Shown here one piece after another: positions 35,989-46,101 of a DNA stretch of 64,000 nucleotides. The translations under genes and the position numbers were made by a program. This DNA is from Phycisphaerae bacterium (lineage in GTDB: Bacteria > Planctomycetota > Phycisphaerae > Tepidisphaerales > Tepidisphaeraceae), in NCBI GenBank assembly GCA_026004655.1, contig BPJO01000010.1, positions 62,001 through 126,000 of the forward strand, given 5' to 3'. Each line of letters starts with the position of its first letter. The stretch's first letter is position 1. The notes under the pieces are model-generated. The model was not told the origin of the DNA, did no database searches, and saw only the letters and a program-made list of their open reading frames with translations.

Positions 35989-37298
35989 TTTGCGATGACC
36001 GAAAATGCCTGTTCGGCCGCAGAGAGCGTCTGGTCGATGGCTTGCTCGTCATGGGCGGTCGAAACAAACCATGTTTCGAACTGGCTGGGGGGGAGATAAA
36101 CGCCTAGATCGAGCATGATATGAAAGAATCGGGCAAACTTTTCGGTGTCGCAGGCTGTCGCATCGGAGTAGTTTCGAACAACCTTTCCGGCCTCTTTGAC
36201 GAAAAACGGACAGACCATTGAACCGACACGGTTGACCGTCAGTGGGACACGCGATTTTTCGGCGGCGTTGGCAAGACCGTGGGCGAGTTGGGCAGAAATT
36301 TTTTCGAGTCGTTGATAACAGTCCGCCTCCCGGAGTAGTTCGAGCGTAGCTAGTCCACAGGACATGGCCAGCGGATTACCGCTCAACGTTCCGGCCTGAT
36401 ATACCGGTCCGGAAGGACTTACCTTCTGCATGATTTTTTTCGGCCCTGCGTAAGCCCCGACGGGAAGTCCTCCCCCGATGATTTTTCCCAAGCAGGTCAG
36501 ATCCGGTTTCACATCATACAAAACCTGTGCACCTCCCCAAGTGACGCGAAATCCGGTCATCACTTCATCAAATAAAAGCAGTGCCCCGTTTTGATCGCAC
36601 AACGATCGCAAACCCTGCAGATACCCGGGTTCCGGTGGAATCAGTCCCATGTTCCCGGCAATGGGCTCCACCGCAACGCACGCGATCTGATCGGGGTATT
36701 TCCTGAACGCGGCTTCAATTTCCTCCAGCGAATTATAATGAACACTGATCGTTGCGGACGTGATCGAACGCGGAACACCCGGAGAAGATGGCGTGCCTAG
36801 TGTCAGGGCGCCGGACCCGGCTTCGACCAGAAGGGCGTCGACGTGTCCGTGATAACAACCGATGCACTTAACAATCAAGTCACGACCCGTAAATGCCCTA
36901 GCCAGACGCAACGCGCTCATGGCGGCTTCAGTCCCGGAATTCACGAATCGGATCATCTCCATTCCAGGAAGGGCGGACAAAATCATCTCGGCCAGTCGCG
37001 TTTCAGATTCGGTTGGTGCTCCAAAAGTCGTCCCTCGACCCAATGCTTTTGTAATCGCGGTGATGACCAGATCGTTGGCATGTCCGACGATCAACGGACC
37101 ATAACTTCCGACATAATCAATATATTCATTTCCATCAATATCAGTGATTCGACATCCTTGAGCTTCCTTGATAAACCGAGGAACACCACCGACAGCCTTA
37201 AAAGCGCGAACGGGGGAGGATACACCTCCGGGCATTACTTTACAGGCTTTAGCATAGGCGGATTCCGAATGGGCTGTGGATCGTTTGGGTGTATACAT
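35979..37298 (-). CDS. hemL: Glutamate-1-semialdehyde 2,1-aminomutase
   Basis: PLP enzyme that makes 5-aminolevulinate from glutamate-1-semialdehyde in the C5 route of heme synthesis. The 439-residue chain shows MPGGVSSPVRAFKAVGG near the N-terminus, RFVNSGTEAAMSALRLARA, LLLFDEVMTGFRV, and the PLP lysine in DLTCLGKIIGGGLPVGAYAG. With hemQ 5 kb away, two steps of heme synthesis lie in this window. The start at 37298 is ATG with only a weak ribosome site. Confidence 0.95.
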   Translation of the reverse strand: MYTPKRSTAHSESAYAKACKVMPGGVSSPVRAFKAVGGVPRFIKEAQGCRITDIDGNEYIDYVGSYGPLIVGHANDLVITAITKALGRGTTFGAPTESETRLAEMILSALPGMEMIRFVNSGTEAAMSALRLARAFTGRDLIVKCIGCYHGHVDALLVEAGSGALTLGTPSSPGVPRSITSATISVHYNSLEEIEAAFRKYPDQIACVAVEPIAGNMGLIPPEPGYLQGLRSLCDQNGALLLFDEVMTGFRVTWGGAQVLYDVKPDLTCLGKIIGGGLPVGAYAGPKKIMQKVSPSGPVYQAGTLSGNPLAMSCGLATLELLREADCYQRLEKISAQLAHGLANAAEKSRVPLTVNRVGSMVCPFFVKEAGKVVRNYSDATACDTEKFARFFHIMLDLGVYLPPSQFETWFVSTAHDEQAIDQTLSAAEQAFSVIAKDE

Positions 37299-37506
37299 CG
37301 CGTATCACATCTCAAAGCAATTAACGGTTGGATGCAAGAGTTGGATATGTTCCTTCCATAAATAAATGTACGACTCGACTTTAAGAGTTTAAGTGTTCCT
37401 TCAAAAACCTTATGATCGATTCCGGTTTTCCACAACAGCTCCAAGCGGTGATAGGCGATGTTGAGGACATGACAGCATGAAGAGAGTGTGAGTTTTTAAT
37501 TCCTAG

Positions 37507-37534
37507 TTGCCTATCAGATTAGTAGGGATATACT
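37507..37534 (+). promoter_or_regulatory. Promoter for the JAMM-cysK pair, probably leaderless
   Basis: TTGCCT (37507-37512), a 16-base spacer and TATACT (37529-37534). The ATG of the JAMM gene begins only eight bases after the -10 box, so the transcript would start at or next to the start codon. No ribosome-binding site is seen. Confidence 0.6.
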
Positions 37535-37542
37535 AAAATCGG

Positions 37543-38004
37543 ATGGAGACAGGACCGATCATTCCCTCTGCATTGATGCTGGCTGAGGTTCCGGCCGGTC
37601 GTATAGTTGAACACGTGACCGTGGCCTACCCGAATGAAGCCTGCGGGTTTCTAGTCGGGTTCGATTCGCCAACCCATCGGACGGTCACCCAAGCGATTCG
37701 TTCAGACAACGTCTGGGAGAATCCTTCTGAGCGAGGATATCGGTTTGCGATTAGTTCCACACAACAAATGCAGCTGGAACGTTCACTCGTGGGAACGGGA
37801 AAATCGCTGGTCGGATTTTATCATTCCCACCCCGATCATCCGGCTCTACCGAGTGAGTTTGACCGTGAAGCTGCATGGACATTTTACAGTTATCTAATTT
37901 TGAGGGTGAACAACGGGCTGGTGCAGGAGATAAAATCGTGGGTCTTGGACCATTCCCAGCAGTTTGTTGAGCAATCTGTTCAACCTTTGAGTTCGGTTTT
38001 ATAG
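37543..38004 (+). CDS. JAMM/M67-family metallopeptidase (Mec+-like)
   Basis: A 153-residue zinc peptidase of the JAB1/MPN+ fold. The metal motif is complete: a Glu in [11 protein letters not shown] near residue 32 and H-x-H-x10-D in [14 protein letters not shown] (about residues 94-107). In bacteria such enzymes trim the C-terminus of ubiquitin-like sulfur carrier proteins so they can hold a thiocarboxylate. It is followed by cysK 32 bp later, which fits the sulfur-carrier route to cysteine (Mec-CysO-CysM in actinobacteria). No ThiS/MoaD-like carrier or E1-like gene is seen nearby. Confidence 0.8.
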   Translation: METGPIIPSALMLAEVPAGRIVEHVTVAYPNEACGFLVGFDSPTHRTVTQAIRSDNVWENPSERGYRFAISSTQQMQLERSLVGTGKSLVGFYHSHPDHPALPSEFDREAAWTFYSYLILRVNNGLVQEIKSWVLDHSQQFVEQSVQPLSSVL

Positions 38005-38036
38005 TGTTAAATCTTTCGCATTTCAGGAGACGATTC

Positions 38037-38999
38037 ATGCCACTTAAACCATTAGGTCGCGTTTTCAACAATATTACGGAATGCATCGGGGGAACTCCCC
38101 TGGTTCGGATCAACCGTCTGATCCCCCCCGGTCAGGCGACCGTACTCGCCAAATGTGAGTTTTTCAATCCGCTTTCAAGCGTGAAGGACCGAATCGGGTT
38201 GGCGATGATCGAAGCTGCCGAGAAGGCGGGAAAGATCAACAAGGATACGGTCATCATCGAACCCACTTCCGGTAATACCGGAATCGCATTGGCGTTCGTG
38301 GCTGCTGCCAAGGGGTACAAAATCATTCTGACCATGCCTGAAAGCATGTCGATCGAACGCCGACGACTTCTCAAGGCGCTGGGTGCGCAACTGGTGCTTA
38401 CCCCAGCTGCTGAGGGAATGAAAGGTGCCATCGCCAAAGCAGAAGCCATTGCCGCGGAAACTAAAAACTCATTTATTCCACAACAGTTCATGAACCCCGC
38501 CAACCCGGAAATTCATCGGGCGACCACCGCAGAGGAAATCTGGCAGGATACCAACGGTCAGGTGGATATCATTGTAGCGGGCGTCGGAACCGGCGGAACC
38601 ATAACCGGTGTGGCAGAAGTCATCAAATCACGCAAACCAGACTTCAAAGCGATTGCCGTCGAACCGGTGGCTTCTCCTGTGATCACCCAAACGCGTGAAG
38701 GTCAGGAAGTCAAACCCGGTCGGCACAAAATCCAGGGGATCGGTGCTGGCTTTGTTCCTGCTAACTTGCATCTGAATATTGTCGATGAGGTCATTCAGGT
38801 GACGGATGACGAAGCCTTTGAATGGGCACGTCGTCTTCATAAAGAAGAAGGTATTTTTGCGGGTATCAGCTCCGGCGGAAACATGGCAGCTGCTGCCAAA
38901 GTAGCTGCTCGTCCGGAGAACAAAGGCAAAACAATCGTGACCGTCATGTGCTCGATCGGTGAACGGTATTTGAGTACACCCCTGTTTGATCCGGAATAA
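38037..38999 (+). CDS. cysK: Cysteine synthase (O-acetylserine sulfhydrylase)
   Basis: PLP enzyme, 320 residues from the ATG at 38037 (AGGAGA upstream), that makes cysteine from O-acetylserine and sulfide. The PLP lysine is in [14 protein letters not shown], the phosphate and substrate loop is [14 protein letters not shown], and the [14 protein letters not shown] loop is intact. The length fits CysK. A longer reading from 38004 lacks a site. Whether its sulfur donor is sulfide or a thiocarboxylated carrier cannot be told; the JAMM neighbour hints at the latter. Confidence 0.93.
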   Translation: MPLKPLGRVFNNITECIGGTPLVRINRLIPPGQATVLAKCEFFNPLSSVKDRIGLAMIEAAEKAGKINKDTVIIEPTSGNTGIALAFVAAAKGYKIILTMPESMSIERRRLLKALGAQLVLTPAAEGMKGAIAKAEAIAAETKNSFIPQQFMNPANPEIHRATTAEEIWQDTNGQVDIIVAGVGTGGTITGVAEVIKSRKPDFKAIAVEPVASPVITQTREGQEVKPGRHKIQGIGAGFVPANLHLNIVDEVIQVTDDEAFEWARRLHKEEGIFAGISSGGNMAAAAKVAARPENKGKTIVTVMCSIGERYLSTPLFDPE

Positions 39000-39024
39000 T
39001 CGGCCAGCCCAGCCCGTGAAAGAA

Positions 39025-39056
39025 ATCACCCCTGATTCTTGCGGATCAGGGGTGAT
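39025..39056. terminator. Terminator between cysK and PEP-CTERM gene
   Basis: A perfect 12-bp inverted repeat, ATCACCCCTGAT / ATCAGGGGTGAT, with an 8-base loop. It lies between two convergent genes, 25 bases from each. T-rich flanks on both strands suggest it works both ways. Confidence 0.75.
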
Positions 39057-39081
39057 CTTATTTCCCAAACTACAAAAAGTT

Positions 39082-40068
39082 TTATCGGATTCTTTTCCGC
39101 ACTAACAAGCCTGCAATTCCCAGACCAAGCAGTGAAAGGCTCGCTGGTTCAGGGATGTTGGATTCGACAGTCAGAGAAGAAACAGTCAATTCATGAGGTG
39201 TACCCGTAATACCATTATTGTTAGCGCGGAAACCAAAGGCCAGACCATCATAGGAGAGAGTCAATGGAGTGGTGTCTGAACCTGACAGCGTGACAAGGTT
39301 AGTAGTACCACTGTTCAACTGATAGGAGATATCGAGATTCCCAGCGTTATTCGTGATCGTAAGAATCGCTGTATAAGGCGTGGACACCGTCATGGTGACA
39401 CCGGTTCCCGTTGCCGAGGAGGTAATATTGGACCCCACGATATTAAATGCCCCACTCCCGGCATTAGCGAACAAAAGGTCTTGAGCTTCGCTGGTAACAG
39501 CCGGGTCGGTGCTTTGGTCAGGACGCTCATAAATAACGTTGTTTCCTGTTGAAGCCTGTGTCCTAGCGACATATCCCAACCACCCTGCAGCATTTCCCGT
39601 GGCGTAAGAACTGGGAGTGGCAGTAGAAAGCCCAGAGTTGGTCAGTGCACCACCAGTGACAGGACCATTGCCCCCGGAGTTATAAAGCCCAAGATTAAAA
39701 GTACCCGAGCCAATGTTGATCATTCCGTTGGTGGTGAAATTGAGAGTCAACTTCACATAATCACCAGAAGATGCCAAGCTAATAGGACTGCTGGAAAACA
39801 AGGCTTGCATTTCGACAAAACGCGAAGACGTGTTGGTGTTGGACAGCTTCAACGCTCCACTCGCAATACTACTGGCAGTGGCATTTCCGGAGGACAGAAC
39901 CGCATAGTTTGTCGATGTACCCGTCGGTGCGGCCGGGGAAGCTGCATTCAACGTAGAACTACCAAACGTATCACTGAGAATAGTGGCCGCGCCGGCAGAA
40001 GGAACAGAAGCTGTCAAAAAAGAGATACCCAAAGAACCGATGACTGATGCGTAGAGTGCGTTACGCAT
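39082..40068 (-). CDS. PEP-CTERM-tailed exported protein
   Basis: A 328-residue secreted protein. A signal peptide (residues 1-27, ending SAGA) is followed by a Ser/Thr/Asn/Gly-rich beta-sandwich of the jelly-roll kind, often seen in proteins bound to extracellular polysaccharide. The C-terminal tail is IPEPASLSLLGLGIAGLLV followed by RKRIR: the PEP motif, a hydrophobic helix and basic residues that exosortase systems recognise. A strong GAGAGGAG lies upstream of the ATG. The precise role is unknown. Confidence 0.85.
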   Translation of the reverse strand: MRNALYASVIGSLGISFLTASVPSAGAATILSDTFGSSTLNAASPAAPTGTSTNYAVLSSGNATASSIASGALKLSNTNTSSRFVEMQALFSSSPISLASSGDYVKLTLNFTTNGMINIGSGTFNLGLYNSGGNGPVTGGALTNSGLSTATPSSYATGNAAGWLGYVARTQASTGNNVIYERPDQSTDPAVTSEAQDLLFANAGSGAFNIVGSNITSSATGTGVTMTVSTPYTAILTITNNAGNLDISYQLNSGTTNLVTLSGSDTTPLTLSYDGLAFGFRANNNGITGTPHELTVSSLTVESNIPEPASLSLLGLGIAGLLVRKRIR

Positions 40069-40285
40069 ACCTCTCCTCTCTGAAACAATCTCACCCGGAC
40101 TAAGACGTGAAGATCATGCAGCGGGTGTGAAACCACATGATTACAACTGAAATATAACTCTTTTGACTACGAGATCTCTTGAAAACAGTGTAAGCTTTGC
40201 GTCAAAGCGTTTAGATTTTCAGTCACCTTGTTAGCGAATGAAGAAAACTCGAAAACACCAAACCCGGAACAAAAAGATAAAAAAA
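40069..40285. other. Intergenic stretch between PEP-CTERM and symporter genes
   Basis: 217 bases that should hold the promoter of the PEP-CTERM gene on minus and the end of the symporter transcript. A TTATAT box is visible about 80 bases before the PEP-CTERM start, without a clear -35. No gene is seen. Confidence 0.3.
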
Positions 40286-42376
40286 TCAATCCCTTGATTC
40301 GGCTACCGGTTCGGATTTACGGGTCGGGAACGTTGACGACTGCGGATGAAGAGGTTCGATGGATGCTGAGGTAGCCTTCGAGGTTTCATAGATCACCCGT
40401 CCGTCATCGGTTTCATCCCTCGCCATGGTTCGCAACGCAGCAAAAAACTGGATCATGTCTCGAATCCCACCGATTCCAAACCATACAAGTGTCACCATTG
40501 CAATCAAAAAGGGAAACCCTACTGCAGTAATCAACCAGTATTTGCTCCACCATTCGATCGGCCATTGGTAAAAAACCAGATTCCAGACGGAAACAACCAC
40601 ATTTACTACGAGAAGAAGCATGGACCACCAGAAAATCCCGCCGGAAACGAGTTTATCAGTTTTCGTGAAATTGCCATCAAACTGAAGAATATTCCGTAAC
40701 TTGAATCTTTCACGAAGGGACATCAGGGGGACGCTTTGATCCCCGGGCAGGGCATATGGTCCGCGGTGCAAGAGCTTATCCAGGTTGTAATCAGACCGAC
40801 AGGTCAACCAGGACACAACAACATAGACCGCAAATGCCGAACATGCTGCCAAAAAAGTCATTTGCATCCCATTGAGGTAAAATGTGCCAGGCCATTCTAT
40901 GGTCGGAAACAAGGGTTCGAGAATGCTATTCACGATCCATCCCCAGCTGATACGGTTGGTCAGCAGGATGCCGATCAGTGCCAACGTCGAACCCGTGATC
41001 TGCGCACTCCAGGCACCTGCCGTTGTTCCCTTTTTCCAGTAGAGTCCTCCGATAATGGCTGCGCCTGCGCCTCCGACAAAGACCCCCGCGGTCAGTGCCC
41101 ACCACAAGGCAATGTACTGGGTTTGCTGAAAAACCATACTGAAGAAAAAGGCAAACGAAGCGACCCCGATGATGGCTAGTCGCAAGGCCCACAAATGACC
41201 GCGTGGAGAGAGGGGTTTTTTTCGTAAGGGAAGAACTACGTCCTGTACGAAAATACTTCCCCAGGAGTGCATGTGTCCCGAATCCCCTGCCAAAAGCCCC
41301 ATGATCATCATCGCCAGAAAAAGGCCTTTGACACCAGTCGGTAGAAGATGGCTGAGGGTGATCGGGACGGTCATCTGCTTTTGGATATACGGATCCGAAA
41401 TTTGCCCGATTTCATTGTGTATAATGACAGAATCTTGCGCAAAATCAGGGTGTTCGAGGAATGTCACCGCGCTGACTCCGAGCATCAGGATCATTAGTAG
41501 GCGGGCATACGTTCGCCAGTGTCCAAGGACATGGCCCATCCGGGATTCGTGAGCGGATTTTGCTGCCGAATTGAATCCCTGTTTGTTTTGCAAGGCCATG
41601 GTCGAATAGGCCGTAATTAGCAGACTCATGGCAACAAACCAGATATTGAAATCTTCGATTTTATAAGCGTCAAAAGGATTGATATGAGACTTGCCCGGTT
41701 CGGCAGTGCTCATGACTTCGACGATTTCGGTCCAATTGATTACAAAACAGATGGCGACAATGATGATGAGGTAGATCGCGTGTGAAAGGATCCCTTCGAT
41801 ACAATCAGTTACCATCAGGGTCACTTGGCCCCCGATGGTGGTCATGAAAACGGTTATACTCAGATACGTGAGCATCAGCACAGCGAGGGTTGAAATTTCG
41901 ATTCCCGCTATCTGAACCGTCAGAGGTAAATGAAGAAAATAAATGAAAAACCGAGCAGAGACGGCTGGGAAAATTCCGTAATTCAGAATTCCACTGATAA
42001 ATGCCAGCACACCCATGAACAGTCGATAGTTTCGACTGTACCTGGCTTCGAAAAACTGGGCTAAGGTCAGCGCCCGGGTTTCTCTGAATCGATACACCAC
42101 GAAGCCGCTGATCCCGATTAATAAGAGGACGGGGATAGAAATCTTTTCCCAGAAGTTGAGGACAAATCCTGAAACCAGAACGACTTCAAATTTGGACATG
42201 GTATTAGCCAGTCCGGAATCCGATTCGCCCCGTGCATTGGCCAGTAAATACCGACCCGCACATCGTCCAGCCGACAGGAAATCAGCAACGCTTTTAACAA
42301 AACGATTCGTATAAAGCGCCACTACCAGAACAAACGCCAGTGGCAGCGCCACTAATATCCAATCAATGATTTGCAT
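40286..42376 (-). CDS. Sodium:solute symporter (SSS family)
   Basis: A 696-residue inner-membrane transporter that should couple sodium entry to uptake of a sugar, uronate or similar solute. The many hydrophobic helices, the SSS block (LYWKKGTTAGAWSAQITGS with GGAGAAIIGGL before it) and the early ADFLSAGRCAGRYLLANA segment are family marks. A cytoplasmic tail of about 40 residues is Ser/Thr-rich. It is 30 bp downstream of the PL1-like pectate lyase on the same strand, so its solute is probably a product of pectin breakdown; this is inference. Confidence 0.85.
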   Translation of the reverse strand: MQIIDWILVALPLAFVLVVALYTNRFVKSVADFLSAGRCAGRYLLANARGESDSGLANTMSKFEVVLVSGFVLNFWEKISIPVLLLIGISGFVVYRFRETRALTLAQFFEARYSRNYRLFMGVLAFISGILNYGIFPAVSARFFIYFLHLPLTVQIAGIEISTLAVLMLTYLSITVFMTTIGGQVTLMVTDCIEGILSHAIYLIIIVAICFVINWTEIVEVMSTAEPGKSHINPFDAYKIEDFNIWFVAMSLLITAYSTMALQNKQGFNSAAKSAHESRMGHVLGHWRTYARLLMILMLGVSAVTFLEHPDFAQDSVIIHNEIGQISDPYIQKQMTVPITLSHLLPTGVKGLFLAMMIMGLLAGDSGHMHSWGSIFVQDVVLPLRKKPLSPRGHLWALRLAIIGVASFAFFFSMVFQQTQYIALWWALTAGVFVGGAGAAIIGGLYWKKGTTAGAWSAQITGSTLALIGILLTNRISWGWIVNSILEPLFPTIEWPGTFYLNGMQMTFLAACSAFAVYVVVSWLTCRSDYNLDKLLHRGPYALPGDQSVPLMSLRERFKLRNILQFDGNFTKTDKLVSGGIFWWSMLLLVVNVVVSVWNLVFYQWPIEWWSKYWLITAVGFPFLIAMVTLVWFGIGGIRDMIQFFAALRTMARDETDDGRVIYETSKATSASIEPLHPQSSTFPTRKSEPVAESRD

Positions 42377-42406
42377 GGTTTTCCGGCAATCAGGTGAAAG
42401 CGTATT

Positions 42407-43738
42407 TCACTTTGTTGGCATGACCTTTGCTGCCAGTTCATTCAGATAGATTTCGAGGTTCGTATACCCGCCGCCGTTAGGGGCAAGGGCCTGTCCATCC
42501 TGAGTGTCGTCGGGGTTCAAACCGTTTTGAGTTTCCCAGTCGTCCGGCATGCCGTCTTTGTCTCGATCCGAAGGAGCAGGGAGAGAACGAAGGACGGGCC
42601 AACCACCCACATCTGCAGGTGAATTGATGATGGACCCCGTACGGTTTTTGACATCATTGATCACTCGTTGGTCCACAGCGTCGCGACTGAGGCTTGCGCC
42701 AGCGTATTGTAGAACTTGTTCGAGAGCTTGTTCTGCGGAAGTTGTCGTGATTTTGGCTCCTTGGAACGAGAATGCGACCGGGACTTGTTGAAGATCGACG
42801 GGCTCTTTCCAAATCGAGCCTTTCGTGATAAGTCCTTTTAGATTATCTGAAGTGATTTCTGGATTACCTTCCATAACATTCCCGGAGAGGAAAATCCGCG
42901 TGTTGCTGTTCCAAGCATTAAAAAAGGCGTCGGTATGCTGGGTACTAGGTCCGGGTCTGAAGTAGTTACCGACAAAATCGATGTCAGCATGTTCTCCGCC
43001 GTAGGAACCACCCCCACCCCAGTTATAAATGACGTTGTTTCGAAAATCAGTCAACCCACGTGTGGGTTCAGCTGCCAGACGGGGAGCACGACTTTCACAG
43101 TGTGCAATCAGATTATGATGGTAAGAACCATGTCCCCATCCGGTTCCATACCCGTGATGACCTTTTTGATGTACGGATAGATTCAGTGGTTCGGAGATAA
43201 TCGACCACTGGATCGTAACATCCCGGCTACCTTTAACCACATCGCTGACCGAATCCGTGGACCAGCTGAGTGAACAGTGATCGATAATAACTTTCTGAGA
43301 GTTCCAAATGGTCAAGGCGTCATGTTCTTGTTTTAGCTCATCTCCGGGCCGGGAACGGATAAACCGAACGATGACGTTTTGGGTGTTTCGGATCATCAGC
43401 TCCTTGCCTCGCAGGCAAATCCCGTCGCCAGGGGCGGTTTGACCGGCGATGGTGACGTTCGGATGAGAAACCTCCAGACGCTTCTCAAGATTGATGGTTC
43501 CTGAGACGCGGAACACAATGGTTCGGTCTCCACCACTGAGGGCTTCACGGAGAGAACCTGGTCCGGAATCGTTGAGGTTAGTGACCTCAACAACAGGTTT
43601 CCCACGCCCCCCGGTCGCGACAGCTCCAAAACCCTCAGCCCCGGGAAAGGCGGGAACGGAGGGATTCGATTGAGCAAAAACGGTTGTTGAAGCAAGTAAA
43701 GCACTTAGGGCAAAGATCGAACGATTCATGGTGCGCAT
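42407..43738 (-). CDS. Secreted pectate lyase, PL1-like right-handed beta-helix
   Basis: A 443-residue exported enzyme. Signal peptide about residues 1-23 (ending VFAQ). FPGAEGFGAVATGGRGKPV and LNDSGPGSLREAL open the parallel beta-helix, with repeated turns such as NVTIAGQTAPGDGICLRG, VIVRFIRSRPGDE and VIIDHCSLSWSTDSVSDV. The C-terminus carries a DRDKDGMPDDWE calcium-binding-like repeat. These proteins cleave polygalacturonate by beta-elimination; a pectin substrate is inferred. The ATG at 43738 has GAGG upstream. It follows the Gfo/Idh gene by four bases. Confidence 0.85.
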   Translation of the reverse strand: MRTMNRSIFALSALLASTTVFAQSNPSVPAFPGAEGFGAVATGGRGKPVVEVTNLNDSGPGSLREALSGGDRTIVFRVSGTINLEKRLEVSHPNVTIAGQTAPGDGICLRGKELMIRNTQNVIVRFIRSRPGDELKQEHDALTIWNSQKVIIDHCSLSWSTDSVSDVVKGSRDVTIQWSIISEPLNLSVHQKGHHGYGTGWGHGSYHHNLIAHCESRAPRLAAEPTRGLTDFRNNVIYNWGGGGSYGGEHADIDFVGNYFRPGPSTQHTDAFFNAWNSNTRIFLSGNVMEGNPEITSDNLKGLITKGSIWKEPVDLQQVPVAFSFQGAKITTTSAEQALEQVLQYAGASLSRDAVDQRVINDVKNRTGSIINSPADVGGWPVLRSLPAPSDRDKDGMPDDWETQNGLNPDDTQDGQALAPNGGGYTNLEIYLNELAAKVMPTK

Positions 43739-43742
43739 AAAG

Positions 43743-44838
43743 TTAAACCTCAAGTTGGACCCTTTCCGGGAGGGGGTGTTCGTTTCGGGAAAAAGGTGTT
43801 ACTGGGATCGATTTTAGAACCAGCGAGGTTAGATCTTTTGCCGAGAGTGTTTGCCCGGTGTCTGCGGATTCACGCGCCAAGAGACAAGCTGCAGTGGTAG
43901 CCAGTGAATCATGGGCGCCGATCAGAGCCGGGCTACGTCCTTCGACATGATCGATGAAATCCTGCAGGATCGTGGGAGGCTCACGCAATGGATAGGGGGT
44001 CGATCCGTCGTACTGGTCGTTGATCAATCGAACGGATCTGGGGGTGACTTCCATAACCCCTTGTGTGCCGACAATCCGCAGTCTGTCATCTCCATGTGAC
44101 GGCGCGTTGGTCGGTCGGAGCATATCAATGGTCATCGATGCAAAACGATTTCCACAGAGGACGAACTGACACAAAGCGGTCATTTCCATGGTACCAATCG
44201 ATCGGGGGGCTCCTTGGTCGGTGTGTAAAGCGGTAACTGACTTAATTTGGTGTCCGCCGATCCATAATATCCAGTCGATTCCATGAGAACCTACCCAGGG
44301 AATGGTCCCACCATAAGTTTCTCGTTTCTCGAAGAAGGGACCCCCGTTTACCCAAACGATATGACTTTTGAGCGTTTATCAAACGGACATCTCCGATCGC
44401 ACCTTCGCGGATCAGATGACAAGCTGTAAAAAAACCGGGTTCATAACGGGAGATCTGCAGTGCTGCAAAATGGACATGTGGGTGATCGGTCAGAGCCTTT
44501 CGAAGTCGTTCGATATCTTTAAAGTGAAGGGCTACCGGTTTTTCGATCAAAACATGAATTCCCCTTTGGATACAGTCGATAGCCATATCGGCATGGGATT
44601 CCAACGGACCACAAATGACCACAACGTCCGGAAGGACGCTGTCAATCATCACACGATGGTCATCAAAGATCCGCGGTAATTGTCGATGCTGTTCGCACCA
44701 ATGGAGAATCGGATGGACGGATTCTTCACCGGCTTTGCACACCCCGCTGACGCGAAGGTGTGGGTAGTCAAAAAGGCATCGTAGAATTCTCTCGTAATGA
44801 CCGCGAACACCAATGAATCCGATGCTTTTGATTTTCAT
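43743..44838 (-). pseudogene. Gfo/Idh/MocA-family oxidoreductase, frameshifted
   Basis: The 5' half (44838 to about 44345) holds an N-terminal nucleotide-binding domain: IGFIGVRGHYERILRCLF, PDVVVICGPLESHADMAI and the family's HVLIEKPVAL. In that frame the protein ends soon after YRLGKRG. Moving one base near 44341-44345 (five G on the coding strand) restores PFFEKRETYGGTIPWVGSH, which joins to the 3' half ending at 43743. One extra base in the G run explains everything, so either the gene has a recent lesion or the base is wrong. It would oxidise a sugar or cyclitol and lies ahead of pectate lyase and symporter. Confidence 0.8.
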
Positions 44839-44937
44839 GATCTCTAATCTCTGTCAAAGCTGCCGATATTATGGATCATAGTCCGGCAGAAAGCGGCACT
44901 TCCGCATTTCTGCGAAAGCACCGTGCGGAGGAAGCTC

Positions 44938-45828
44938 TCAGTTCAATGTGTGCTGGGTCTTGTTATCAACCACTCGGTTCGTGGCGGTTTCGGCCCATTG
45001 TCGGCCATTGATCAGATTTCGGTTTGGTACTTCATTGAACTTTCGCAAATCAATTGTCAGAACTTCGCCACTCATCAAAAGGACGTTGGTTCGGGGATTG
45101 TCCTTTGTCCCGTGTGGAGTGCCGACATATCCTCCGAGCGATGCCCAAGCGCTATCCAGCGGATTGACTTCGCGCACCAGGGTGAAAAATCGGAATGTGA
45201 TGGCCCCACGATTGCTAGGAAGAAAAGGTCGCACGTCGGCAAGCACGAAAACGCCTGGAGGCACATTCACTCGTTTTTTCAGAGCATACTGCGCTCGATC
45301 ATCTGCGGTGGGTGATGCCGTTGCCGACCACCGGTCCCAATCGCCGAGGTTTCGGTTATAGATGTAACTCCATTTGATTGGTGTTTCGCTTTGACCTGTT
45401 GTGTGATAACCGATGGCAGGATTGTAGGGAGGCATTTGAGTTGAGGGACAGCTCAGAAACTCATCGAGGGAGGTTGCTTCGATTGCTTCGATGGCAGCTC
45501 GACCGTACAGCCAGTCGGTTCCCGCAGTGTTGGCCAAATTAGCCTTGAAATAGAGACGTGCAATAGTACCGTACCAGTCTCCCGCCTCCCAGCGTAATCG
45601 GATCGAATTGGCCGGGAGAACATAATCCTTGTAATCATTCGTATACAAAGCCATGTAGTTGTACAGCTGGCGCATGTTGGACATGCACTTGACGGTGTTG
45701 GCTGAAGATCTTGCTTTTTGAAGGGCCGGAAGGAGAATTGCAATAAGAATTGCAATAATACCAATAACAACAAGAAGTTCGACTAACGTAAAGGCCGATC
45801 GGCGGTGAGAAAAATTGTACCGTTGCAT
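44938..45828 (-). CDS. Type II pseudopilin-like protein with prepilin leader
   Basis: A 296-residue protein that begins with basic residues and the prepilin signal [20 protein letters not shown], with Glu at +5 of the mature form. The mature region starts with the helix [24 protein letters not shown] and then a globular domain, ending with [14 protein letters not shown], like the H-x9-DG proteins common in planctomycetes. GAGGAG lies before the ATG. It is not part of the gsp operon; the function of this abundant class is unknown. It is divergent from the XylR-like regulator. Confidence 0.85.
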   Translation of the reverse strand: MQRYNFSHRRSAFTLVELLVVIGIIAILIAILLPALQKARSSANTVKCMSNMRQLYNYMALYTNDYKDYVLPANSIRLRWEAGDWYGTIARLYFKANLANTAGTDWLYGRAAIEAIEATSLDEFLSCPSTQMPPYNPAIGYHTTGQSETPIKWSYIYNRNLGDWDRWSATASPTADDRAQYALKKRVNVPPGVFVLADVRPFLPSNRGAITFRFFTLVREVNPLDSAWASLGGYVGTPHGTKDNPRTNVLLMSGEVLTIDLRKFNEVPNRNLINGRQWAETATNRVVDNKTQHTLN

Positions 45829-46012
45829 GACAGCTCCTCGCGGTTGAAATGAAAGCTGGTGACGTCAATCACTTTTGCTGTTGGAATCAGTGTATACCCT
45901 TTCATATCAGAGGTGTTCGAAATAACGTAGTAATATTGCATCATTTGATTTAGCTTTTGCGGCAGCACAAAACTGAAAAGATGTTGCGGAAATGGCTAAA
46001 AAATCAAGTGAA

Positions 46013-46041
46013 TTGGACACTATTTCAGAAAAGGCTATTGT
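46013..46041 (+). promoter_or_regulatory. Promoter of the XylR/AraC regulator gene
   Basis: TTGGAC (46013-46018), exactly 17 bases, then TATTGT (46036-46041). Transcription would start about 46048, leaving a leader of some 54 bases to the preferred GTG at 46102. Confidence 0.55.
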
Positions 46042-46101
46042 AGAGTCCTGCTTGAAGTGCGGAAACAAGGATCGGGTCTGTCCGATCCGGAGGTGCAAGC
46101 C

